Positions 53,851 through 64,000 of a stretch of 64,000 bases of DNA are shown one piece after another. Position 1 is the stretch's first letter. Each line of letters starts with the position of its first letter. A model generated the notes under the pieces. It had not been told where the DNA came from. It saw only the letters and a program-made list of their open reading frames with translations, and did no database searches. This DNA is from Cepaea nemoralis (lineage: Eukaryota > Mollusca > Gastropoda > Stylommatophora > Helicidae), in assembly GCA_014155875.1 (NCBI GenBank), contig JACEFZ010011660.1:100025-164024 (forward strand), written 5' to 3'. The translations under genes were made by a program, and so were the position numbers.

Positions 53851-54319
53851 AGGCAGCACTGAGTGGTGGTCTCCGATGCTCCATTGTGACCCTGCTCAAG
53901 TTATTTCACAATGATAACCACAGTAATGACACTCCCCCCCCCCCCCTCTATGACATTAAATGCCTGCGCCTTTCCATCTCCTTGTTAACTAAACCAAGTC
54001 TCCTTCCTATAATGCACTGCTGTAACTTTACTTGTCAAAATAAAAAAAATAAACAGCTCAAGAAAGCACTCTTCTTTACACTCTACATGGAAAACCTGTC
54101 TAGGAAGAATATGCCAGTCTTGTCTTGACGATTGCCTCCCTTCAGACTTTTCAATTATTTCTGTACTCTTAATTGTTCTTTATACTCTCACAATTATATT
54201 TGACTAAAAAATGTCTACAGCAATGTCTATTCTCATTAAAAACCTAACGCCAATGCTGGAGCCTTTGTCCCGCAACTTCAAGAGGTCTCTACCCCACCCC
54301 ATCCCCTTTCCCCATGTAC

Positions 54320-54525
54320 TAACATACAGATAGATGGGACTGACATATAGATAGATGGGATAGACATACCAACAGATATCATTGGCTGACATACATAATA
54401 AACAGACATATAGACATACATGACTGACAGAACAGACAGACACATAGAACAGACAGGCATACAGAACAGACAATCAAACATTGCAGACGGAGAGACAGAC
54501 AGGACAGATAGAACTATAAACATTG
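54320..54525. repeat. Imperfect GACA/GATA simple repeat
   Basis: 'acatacagatagatgggact' and 'agaacagacaggcatacaga' repeat with drift, like the block at 53.6-53.85 kb. The minus-strand frames here are spurious. Confidence 0.85.
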
Positions 54526-54529
54526 TGTC

Positions 54530-56100
54530 ACGTGTCATTTCCATGGTGTGATGTAAGTATTGAATGAACAGTGAATGAATGCATATATAAATAAACACAG
54601 CTTCACAACTCTTATAGCCACTGGTTCGTCAGATACCTTAACTGTATTTTAACCACTTGTTAATTAGCTTATGCTTACAATAATCTTTGGGAATCAGCTG
54701 GGTGAACCAATCACATATTTCTTTGAACTGAACAATACAATTGTTAATATTCAAGCGGGACATAATATTTAATAATATTAAAGTGATTTTTTTACCATAG
54801 GTTACTGTTATTAATTAGTCCAGAACAAAAGTATGGACCGAGTAGTTTGCAAAATTATTAATTACTCGGCACTGAATCAGTTAAGTGGCAGCCATTTTGA
54901 ACCCTTAATAATCAGGTCTGAACGTTTAAGGTTACAGCGGCAATGTGATCTTTAGGTTCCATTCATTTATCTTCACATAAAAACATGGTTTCTAAAATAT
55001 TATTATTTTTTTTTTAATAGAATGCAACATAATTCTGTTCTATGTATATTTATGGCTGGCCATTTTGAATATAAATGTGATTAAACAACACAACATTTCA
55101 AAACTTACTGTTTCTTTGTTTAGGTCTCATTGTCACTAACACAGTGATATATGAATTATATGGTTGCTAAGGGCTAAGGAATTTGTTTGCAAACAAACAA
55201 AAAAAGTTACAGTGTTGAAAGTAAGTTTTACAAAACATAAATTTAAGTATTTGAACTGAATTTAATGCCGCATGTTATCATACTGCTCAAACAGTATTTT
55301 CCTCTTTGTTCATATTAAATGGATGATTCTTAATTTCGCAAACTTTTTGTTGAGTCCAACGATTTCACTTCCAGTTGTGACCATATCCATCTAGAAGGCA
55401 ATTAAATGAAAGCAGCTTGGTAAGATGAAAGGGGAAGTTATTCTGATATTTTCAGTATTGGTCCTTCTGCTAGGCGCCAACAGATTGAGCAGAAAAAAAA
55501 CGTTTTCTCTGGAATTTTTAAAATTCTATTCACGAATAGTAAGGTAATTTGTCTTATAATTCCTGTAGCTTAAAGAAGTCTAAACGTTTTATTGCATTTT
55601 TGAATGCCTCGTCCAATTTTACATAAATGTGAAGAGATTGCGGTGCCCATGCAATAAACTATAGCAGGCCTGTATTTATTTATAATTAGAACTGGTAATT
55701 TAACTACTAAAATTAAACAATACAAGTGTCATTTATAGCAGTAAGGTATCTGTGTACTTTCCTGTTACCAAATCATAAGTAGAAACCCCATTTTAAAATA
55801 TTCTCTGTACATGCAAATACTAATAATCGTCATCATCAAGATTGGGGGGGGGGGGGGGGTGTGTGTGTGTGTCTTTATCAGCATAGCTGTACACAAAATT
55901 AAATAATTTAATTTAAATAAAATACTGTGAAACAAGTTATGTTTCATTTTTATACATCCTCACCTATTTTAACTTTCGTTTTTGCATATTTCATTTTTAG
56001 TTTTACATTATCATAGCGTCTGTTGGAGACATATTTACCTAATTATTAGAATCAATTTTACTTCTTGACAATCATGGCCACATTGCCTGAGCGTTTAAAA
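54530..56100. other. No recognisable feature except one G run
   Basis: AT-rich sequence, stops in every frame on both strands. Includes G at 55,844-55,859 followed by a short TG run. Confidence 0.6.
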
Positions 56101-56103
56101 TTA

Positions 56104-56262
56104 CAATGAGCAGCAACGAGAGAAGCTGTGGTTGACACAACCGCAGTATATCAAAAATCTGTGCTGTCTCTCATTTACACCTATCTGTTCTTTATCTCTT
56201 GCAATGAGCAGCAACGAGAGAAGCTGTGGTTGACACAGCCGCAGTATATCAATCATCTGTGC
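56104..56262. repeat. 98-bp spaced direct duplication
   Basis: 'atgagcagcaacgagagaag' and the next 30 bases occur at 56,105 and again at 56,203, with few differences. Confidence 0.8.
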
Positions 56263-56387
56263 AAGAGAAAACCTGAGTGTTACACATCAGTGCCACACAG
56301 TATAATAATCTTGCTGTGCCAACCCATATTGTGTGGATTACCGGTGGTCTCTTATACAACCCCAATAACACAGTGCATTGGGATTCT

Positions 56388-57000
56388 GGTCACGGCACAT
56401 CCTATCGAAAAATAAATAATACGTCAAGTTAGGCCTCGCCGCCTCGGACGCAATGATATATGGCACTTTGTTGTCAGTTTAAAAATAAACAAGCCACAAT
56501 AATAGAAGGCAAATAATAAACAATTGGCGGCCATTTTAAATTGTTAATTAGGTCATGGCACATCCTATCGAAAAATAAATAATACGTCAAGTTAGGCCTC
56601 GCCGCCCCAGACGCAATGTTATATGGCATTTCAATTGTCCGTTTAAAAATAAACAAGCCACAGTAATAGAAGGCAAATAAACAATTGGCGGTCATTTTAA
56701 ATTGTTAATTAGGTCACGGCACATCCTATCAAAAAATAAATAATACGTCAAGTTAGGCCTCACCACCCCGGACGCAATGATATATGGCACTACGTTGTCC
56801 ATTTAAAAATAAAGAAGCCATAGTAATAGAAGGCAAATAATAAACAATTGGCGGCCATTTTAAATTGTTAATTAGGTCACGGCACATCCTATCGAAAAAT
56901 AAATAATACGTCAAGTTAGGCCTTGCCGCACCGGACGCAATTATATATGGCACTACGTTGTCCGTTTAAAAATAAACAAGCCACAGTAATAGAAGGCAGA
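56388..57000. repeat. Tandem array of about 162-bp units, four copies
   Basis: 'aataatacgtcaagttaggc' recurs at about 56,418, 56,581, 56,742 and 56,905 (spacing 163, 161, 163). Each unit also has 'ggcggccattttaaattgtt' and 'tatatggcac'. The copies are highly similar. The minus-strand frames across two units are incidental. Confidence 0.92.
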
Positions 57001-57257
57001 ATTTCTCAGCTTCCAATTTAAGGGCCGTGATAAAAATCTTCCTTATCTCTTAGGTCATCATTACACTTCCTGGTATTAAATTGCGTCACCAAAAAATTCA
57101 TAACTCCGCTTAGAATTAACGTACGCTCTTCGTTGAGATACCGTTGGATTCGTCTTGTCAAGCTCTATCTAACTGGCATGATTTCATAAGTAAAACACCC
57201 AATTTTTAAATATTGACCAAAATTGCTAGTATTATTATTAATACTTTTTTTTTTTTT

Positions 57258-57490
57258 GCATATCCTTTACAGGAGGACATCGCTGTCAACACCAACATCT
57301 TTCAGCTGTATGTTGATTTCTTGGCAAGATTACGCTCAGTCAGTAGTTTACCATTGCTTTCTGAGCGGCCGGCTCACATACCCCGTAAGTTACCGATGCG
57401 ATTCGAACCACTGCTGATTCTAACCGTCATCACGTTACCGACGAGAGTATACGAGATTACGGAGAAAAGTCATAACCTCTAAGTAATATA
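57258..57490 (-). mobile_element. SINE-3 copy with a different tRNA-like head
   Basis: Body: 'catatcctttacaggaggac', 'ttgctttctgagcggccggc'. The head at 57,420-57,485 is the complement of the plus-strand head at 48.87 kb, so this copy links the two. Confidence 0.6.
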
Positions 57491-57899
57491 ATAAATAATA
57501 AATTACTTTTTAAAATTACTAATTTAGTTAGTAGTTTTGTGACTAAAATAATTAATTACTACAGGTACGGTGATTAATATAACATTAGGTTAATATAACA
57601 TTAATAGTTAATACACTTGCCTCAGTTGTCAAACTCACAAACTATAACATACAGCGAAAATCATCAAGTATTCATCCAAATGTGTAAGTTCAGTTCTTCG
57701 ATCTGCTTAATAATCACACACAAATTACCACGTTCCGAATGATTTAATTCAAATCTGGTCACATGGTGGTGACACTGTGACGTCACTAACCAGGCTGGTA
57801 TTTCATTGGCTAGCTAACTACAATGGACATCAGATTTCGAGCATGGCCGGCTGTTCACTTTCGTTTTACAAAGTAGCCAGTCTGCATCTTAAAGCCAGG

Positions 57900-59700
57900 T
57901 TGCACTTAACCTGGCAACACGAGCATTCTCCCCACACCACCCCGCCCGGGAGGGGGCGGGCACCTGTTCACTCGCTTTGAACTCGAGCGTAGTTCACATC
58001 TCTCGAATGGCTGCCGAGACGGAGGAGACTGAAAAAGATTCAAGAAGAAAGAGAACAGACAGAACTACTCAAAACAAAGAATGAAACATCTGAAACAGAA
58101 GACATCAATAACAAGTCCCAGACAGAAGAGGAAAGAATAGAAGAGAAGGAAGAAAATAAAGCCGAAAGCGACCAAGAATTGACAGTGGTCCGGAGAAGAA
58201 AGTACCCCCCATCAAGATCAATCTATCAAGGCGTCTTCGACCCAAGATACCAGAGAAGACCACAAAGATACGACGACAGAGCAAGACCAAGACTGGGAAA
58301 TAGAGTCTCGTGAGGGATGACGACTGGTAAGGCACTCCCTGAAGGAGGAAAAAACACCATGAGACCGGAGGGGAACACAACTACACCAGGCCTTACAAGT
58401 GTGCGACTCGAACCAGGCATGCGAAACGACATCAAAGATGAAACTCACGAGAAAGAAAGAAAAACTGACTTCAGGAAGATAAACCTCAACCCAATATACG
58501 AAAGGAAAACAAGATACACCATAAGGGACCCAAGTATAACCGACCGAAAATTCGACGGGTGAACGGGGCCGGAACCTTTTGTTTCAAACTAGCAAGCAAT
58601 CAAGCAAGGTTTGAACTGTTTCGTCAAGTCTATGGTTTAGTATATAATATTTTGATAAGCAATTTTGCTGAGTTGATATCGCTGGTATCTGGCTGTCCTC
58701 TGTCTTCTTACAAGGTAGTAAGAGATATATGTCCCACTTCGTCTGGTTTCTATCGAAGCTTTGACCGATCCGACCTAGGGTCCCTTCTAGTAGACACGCT
58801 ACCGTTGACATAGTTCTTGGGATCAAAGGAACACGCAAGCAACTTTACCACATCAAAAAGGCGACTGACGGAGTTAGGGAAGCAGATGGAAACCATACAT
58901 TTATTGAAGAACTTACATGCAGTTATTTTACTGGGCATTTTATTGATAGTCTGGCTGTGTAGAAAGTGGCATCTGGCAAATTTGATTGGGAAAGAACAAG
59001 AGAAATAAAAATATATGGATATCTGGCCGGTTTTGCCAAACAGTACAATCGGAACTAGATCACTGACTTGATCCGAGACGTGTTTTCTCGCATCTCGGCG
59101 TGCCACGTCATTGTGATGACACCGTTAAATGTGAAGGGGGTTGGAAGCATTAAGTCTTTGACATTCAGTCAAATGTGTTACGTGGTCTGCGTTTAGTGTG
59201 TGTAGCATTAGTTTAGTTGACGGATCAAGATCACGGCACACGGGTGTAACCCATAAGTGCTCCGTTCTACTCCTAACTTAAGACTGTGAGTCTGGAGAAT
59301 CTCAGCTCAGTGCACGAGCTCCGTAGCGACAGCGAGGATCCTGTGTGTAGCATATTGCTTCATAACACTTTCTTTGTCTTTCTCTGGCTCTGTTGACAGA
59401 TCTGCTTCGTCGTAGATATGGTTGGTTGATTTGCTAGATGTGAATCCTCTAGAAGACTATTTGAACTCTTCTGTCTGATTCCCTGGCGTTCACGTTGTCT
59501 GAACCCTGTAAAGTGCTTGCATCTGTCGGAGTGAGGTTAGTGTAGAGACTGTTCTCCTGGTCCGGTACTATCTCTATGGAGACTGTTACAGAGATCTCCT
59601 TCCCCTCTCCGAGCTCAGACATCAGTAGGGTGTACAAAGCTGGTACTGGAACTTCACATTTGCGGAGATGAATATTAGGATAAAACCAGGTTATAACGTG
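57900..59700. other. GC-richer region with several unassigned short ORFs
   Basis: Composition and CpG frequency rise relative to neighbours. On the plus strand a basic segment ends IYQGVFDPRYQRRPQRYDDR then ARPRLGNRVS at about 58,313. It is followed by 81 codons at 58,317-58,562 (MTTGKALPEGGKNTMRPEGN...) and 63 codons at 58,817-59,008 with a single hydrophobic segment (HAVILLGILLIVWLC). No family is recognised. It may be a decayed retroelement, or a promoter and first exons of another gene. Confidence 0.35.
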
Positions 59701-59944
59701 CGGAGATTAGGCTTAAGGTAGTAATATTTCCTCCGTGGGTGTTATATATTTCATTTTCAATACTCCAATCCAGTACCTGTTGGGATTGTTGTGGACATAA
59801 AGAGGTAGATTGGGCTTAAAACAAGATATCTGCACCACTTTATTTATTGTCGCACCATAAATCCAGTTTTGTTAATGACTCAAATAAGAAGTAACAACAA
59901 AACACACACACAAAAAAGGCTAATGGACCCTTATAAAGCCGTGA

Positions 59945-60090
59945 GGTTATTGGGTATATGGCGTTAACCCCATATTCTTTGACACATCGACACTAGATGG
60001 GTGAAGTGATCAAAATCATGACACGCACCTTTAATTTGTACTCATTTTAGGCTGGGTCAATTTGGAAACCCAGGTGATTGAAAAAAGTAT
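59945..60090 (-). mobile_element. SINE-1 fragment
   Basis: 'ttattgggtatatggcgtta' and 'ggctgggtcaatttggaaac' match the 3' half of SINE-1 in inverted orientation. Confidence 0.55.
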
Positions 60091-60424
60091 CTGTCTCGAT
60101 TCGTCTCTTTTCAGAATCTATTTCTCGAGCACTGACGTTTCAAATTCTCATGACATTTCTCAGACGTTTCGTCTGTCGAGCACGTTTGTGATCATCTTAA
60201 AGTTGTCTTAGGACACATCTGCTACACAATTTCCTATAACTGAGGTAATGAATGACACTTTTTTAACGCAGCACCATGACTCATGTTTTATATCTTTCTA
60301 CTGGTCGTACAATCTTCCCTGATTTAAATGTCTCCATGCTGAACCATCATTCTTCTGCAGATTTCACAAGGTTTCACACTCTCTGACCACAAACAAAAAA
60401 CAAAACAAAAAAAACGAATAACGC

Positions 60425-60625
60425 TCGTTATACCACAAGCAACGATGTACAGACCAGAGGGAAGCAGAGGAAGAGGCCGACCACGTAAACGATGGACGCA
60501 AGGAATAACAGAGTCCATGGGAATATCGATACATGAAGTCCATAACCGGGCACTCTCGCGATGTTTATACCTCGTCACCGCAAGGTACAAGAGGAACATG
60601 ATGAGATGAGATGAACGCCTCGTTG
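60425..60625 (+). mobile_element. LINE C-terminal fragment
   Basis: Plus strand: GSRGRGRPRKRWTQGITESM then HEVHNRALSRCLYLVTARYK. Pattern of LINE RT tails (G.R.RGRP..RW.D.I......A..L..DR..W). Confidence 0.55.
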
Positions 60626-60844
60626 TTCTTCCACGGTGCAAGTCGATAGTGGGACAGTCATTTTGTAATCGCTATTACACCTACGATGACTTCTCGATCC
60701 TTAAAACACCTACTTTGGGTATTGCTTAAGAACAGGTTGTTTGTCTGAAATAAGATTTTCCTTTGTCATTTTCTTCCGTGCACTTTATAATACTAGGCGC
60801 TTCAAATGAAAACCGTAATTATTTTTTTCAACCATTTTTTTTTT

Positions 60845-60863
60845 GGGGGGGGGGGGGGGGGGG
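60845..60863. repeat. 19-base G run
   Basis: Uninterrupted G tract after a T run; length in the assembly is uncertain. Confidence 0.9.
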
Positions 60864-61289
60864 TGTGGAAAGGTGAATATATTTTGAAAAAATAAAGAAC
60901 AAACGTATCATTTTTCGATGTTGTCAACACTGCATTCAGTGCAAGTCCTCCAGAGTCGATAAAGTGCTTGGATTCCTGTATAAAACAATTCTCTTGGTCG
61001 CGCGTGTAAATACTCTGGGGTCACTACTCGATGTGCCTGACCCGGCCTTGAACAGTCTGTCACAGAAGTCACGCCGTTATGAAACTTCCTAGTCCACTAA
61101 TATACTTGCTGACTGACAGGCATGCATCGCCATACTGGACCTTCATTCGCCGATGAATTTCTACAGGTTTCACCCTTTCACTGGGTTTCTATAGATATCG
61201 TTTTTAAATATATATTATATTAATTTATAAGGTTTGTATACTGAAACTATTTATATCATATAGTTGCACATGTGTATTTAAAAAGTTAC

Positions 61290-61385
61290 TTGCATATCAT
61301 ATAGAGGATGTTGCAGTCAACCCCAGCATTTTTTGGTTGTTTGTGACTTCTTGGCAAATTTACGTTAAGCAGTTTGTCATAGCTC
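61290..61385 (-). mobile_element. SINE-3 fragment
   Basis: 'gcatatcatatagaggatgt', 'cccagcattttttggttgtt' and 'cttggcaaatttacgttaag' match SINE-3; truncated. Confidence 0.55.
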
Positions 61386-61515
61386 AACTATGTACAGTCA
61401 TTAAGTAACAGGAAATTTATGAGGAAACGTCACATTAAAACCTTAAAAGTGTGATAGCAATTACAATAATATTGTTGTTAAGGATGCCAATGGCGTTAGT
61501 ACGTGACATCACGAT

Positions 61516-61657
61516 GCAGACGAACACGGTGACGTCACAAGTAGTTTAAAGATGGCCGTCCCACTTTTGACATGCACTAAAGAGTAGCAGACGAACACGG
61601 TGACGTCACAAGTAGTTTAAAGATGGCCGTCCCACTTTTGACATGCACTAAAGAGTA
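61516..61657. repeat. 71-bp exact tandem duplication with two CRE-like palindromes
   Basis: 61,516-61,586 repeats at 61,587-61,657. Each copy contains TGACGTCA (61,530-61,537 and 61,601-61,608), the full palindromic CREB/ATF site, and GATGGCCGTCCC. Confidence 0.9.
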
Positions 61658-61676
61658 GCAGCGATCTGGTGTCCGG

Positions 61677-61678
<2 letters not shown>

Positions 61679-61750
<72 letters not shown>
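61679..61750. repeat. (TA)n microsatellite, about 72 bp
   Basis: Perfect alternating TA tract. Confidence 0.97.
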
Positions 61751-61752
<2 letters not shown>

Positions 61753-61759
61753 CAACATT

Positions 61760-62470
61760 ATCATCATCATCCGGTGCCTTGCCAGCTGACGTGGTCTATT
61801 ATGCCACTCCACAAATTGCGATCTCAGACAGCAAAGACCATTTCGTGTGTTGACTCCCGTCCGTGCTATCACACAGATTGTCAAGAATGTTCTCACGCTG
61901 TCATCCTCTATCTCTGTTTCTACAAATGATTTCGGTTTTCACAACATGTTCCAGTTCTTGTCAACTCATAATGTGATCAAAAATAAAGACTGCTTCTTTC
62001 TGATGTTTGTGATAAGTTGTCTTTGCACAGATTGCTCATTGTGGCTGTTCAAATAATTTTCATCATTCTTCTATAAAACCACATCTCTAAGGCTTCCAGT
62101 GATTTTTTTTTTTTTTGCAGTTTACTAATTGTCCAGGATTCGCAGCCATACGTTAAAATTGATTCTATGTAATACGCGAGAGCTCTTTTTCTAACGTTTA
62201 ATGACAAGGACTTATTGCACAAATTGTTCTTCATTTGATAGAATTCAGTATTTGCTTGTCCTATTCTGTTCTTTAAGAACAGAATTTTATTTTAAATAAA
62301 ATTCTGTTCTTTATCTAAGTGATGCATCTTCCATCTGATGTTCTTTGTGTGCCTAGATATCTGAATTTCTGTACATGCCCCAAAACAACGTCATTTACTT
62401 TACTTGCACGTTTAGGCACAGTTTGTTTCTTTGATATCACCATAACTTCTGTCTTTATATTAGTCAAGCA
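61760..62470 (-). mobile_element. LINE-D RT C-terminal fragment
   Basis: Minus strand: MKNNLCNKSLSLNVRKRALA then YYIESILTYGCESWTISK and EALEMWFYRRMMKI. Same family as 47.7-48.8 kb. A T run at 62,104-62,116 interrupts it. Confidence 0.72.
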
Positions 62471-62721
62471 TCAAATGGAGGACACTTTGTAAACCAGTGG
62501 TTCTCAATCTCTCAATTTCCCCCTCCCCTCCCCCGTCGCTATGACTTGCCGTATACTTGATTCTGTCACAACCAGTACAAGGCGAGCAGGTCGATTTAGG
62601 AACAATTTGTGTACGTCATTGAAAGAAGTTACCCACTCAGTTGTGTACGTCATTTCGCACCATATTCTTGCCTTTAAAGACAAGCAATATTTCCTTATAA
62701 ATATCATTGGCAGTATGTTCA

Positions 62722-62723
<2 letters not shown>

Positions 62724-62752
<29 letters not shown>
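62724..62752. repeat. 29-base C run
   Basis: Uninterrupted C tract; the longest of several in this window. Confidence 0.95.
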
Positions 62753-63254
62753 TTACATCTCACAACAGCATGTCTTTCTTCGATGATACAATCTATGAGT
62801 ATGCTCGACATTAACACAACGTGTGTGTGAATTTATACATGCCCGTGCGCATACAGCAATTATCATATGGCAAACACAGACATCAAGCTAGATGGATGTG
62901 CCACATGACACCTTTGAAACTACCAACAACCATTTCTCAACTGTCTTTTATCATTTCGTGACTTATCCTCGTATATACAAGAGCGTGTGTGATCTTAATT
63001 CTTCTGCTGCCTCTTATTTTTAAATATATCATGGATCCCAAACTAACCCACTCGATGTGGCCCTATCTTTTGCATACACACGCATTGTTCGTTTATATAT
63101 TTATAATCGTCTTGTTCTTGTGCCCATATTGTTAGTGGGGTGTGTGTATGCTTGTGGTTAGGGAGGGGTGGGGGATTGTGTTGTCAACATTGTATATAAA
63201 TCTTAAATAAATTAATGAATTAGTGTAACTTCTTTTTCTTTCGTATTTAATTTT

Positions 63255-63597
<343 letters not shown>

Positions 63598-63599
63598 CA

Positions 63600-64000
63600 G
63601 CTTCCCAATCTTTGATTTAAACATATTATGTATTCATATCAATGCTCATGTCACTTCAATATTCAATTCTGTTAGATTTAGTTCCACCATACTTTCTCCT
63701 CACTGAATGAATCACCGAAAAACGAGAAGTAGATTGTGAGCTTTACTACAGCACGACTACAAGAAATAAAATGGACGTTGCGGCCAAAGCCTTCATCAGC
63801 AAAAGAACAAACAAATAAATATAGACAAACTACACGAAAGACGCTACATGAAAGTATTAAGATTACTCATCTGTATCCTTGCTTGAGCGGCTATCCATAG
63901 ATGGAATAAACCGGATGTAGTGGTTAACAGAGTCAACTGACTAAAGGTCATTAAAGCGAGAAGCTCGGGGGTTTGGGAAGGGCGACCAGGAGGGAAAATG
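63600..64000. other. No recognised feature
   Basis: No reading frame of note. The last 100 bases ('gatgtagtggttaacagagt' with 'gagaagctcgggggtttggg') may be the start of another tRNA-derived SINE cut by the window edge. Confidence 0.4.

Noticed and set aside
53494..54598. Cys/Leu/Ser-rich and Thr/Asp/Arg-rich frames on both strands
   Set aside because: They follow the GACA/GATA simple repeats and show no domain.

Overview
This is a repeat-rich, AT-rich animal genome window. It contains introns, tRNA-derived SINEs, many non-LTR retrotransposon (LINE) pieces, hAT, mariner and piggyBac-type DNA transposons, a Ty3/Gypsy LTR element, microsatellites and two satellite arrays. Nothing bacterial is present. 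The transposon mix suggests an invertebrate metazoan, possibly an aquatic lophotrochozoan, but I cannot name the species.

One host gene can be reconstructed. It lies on the minus strand and runs across almost the whole window: 15 exons between 52,886 and 3,792, about 1.64 kb of coding sequence spread over 49 kb. It encodes a double-AAA ATPase of the NVL (nuclear VCP-like, 60S ribosome biogenesis) family. All splice phases match and no stop interrupts the 545 codons from the start of D1 to the terminator. The N-terminal exons upstream of D1 were not found. Several catalytic positions are altered: in D1 the Walker B Asp-Glu is Glu-Asn and the Gly-Arg-Phe-Asp arginine-finger region is lost; in D2 the Walker B Glu is Asp and the pore-loop aromatic is replaced. 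It is either a fast-evolving NVL or a degenerate paralogue.

Layout by region. 0-3.7 kb: a GTF2IRD2-like hAT transposon interrupted by a LINE RNase H fragment. 3.8-10.6 kb: the last NVL exons among LINE and SINE pieces and a TTAA-flanked piggyBac-type non-autonomous element. 11-24.4 kb, inside a 16 kb intron: a nest of transposons, with an 8,001-bp Ty3/Gypsy element (11,457-19,457; LTRs differing at one noticed position; 5-bp target duplication) inserted in a LINE RNase H domain, and a second hAT (20,169-22,749; 8-bp duplication) inserted in a LINE reverse transcriptase. The LTR element has integrase upstream of reverse transcriptase, the domain order of the Gmr1 group. 28.0-30.8 kb: a 49-bp satellite with a 194-bp higher-order unit. 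31-36 kb: more LINEs and a perfect 39-bp-arm hairpin. 36.6-40.3 kb: a decayed LINE carrying a restriction-like endonuclease. 42.1-43.2 kb: a 42/51-bp satellite. 44-53 kb: the D1 exons among LINE and SINE fragments. 53-64 kb: low-complexity repeats, a ~162-bp tandem array, a GC-richer stretch with unassigned ORFs (57.9-59.7 kb), and long TA, GA, C and G runs.

Both satellites begin where the 3' end of the same SINE family stops, so that SINE tail looks like a seed for tandem amplification. Intervals not listed are intronic or intergenic AT-rich sequence in which I recognise nothing.
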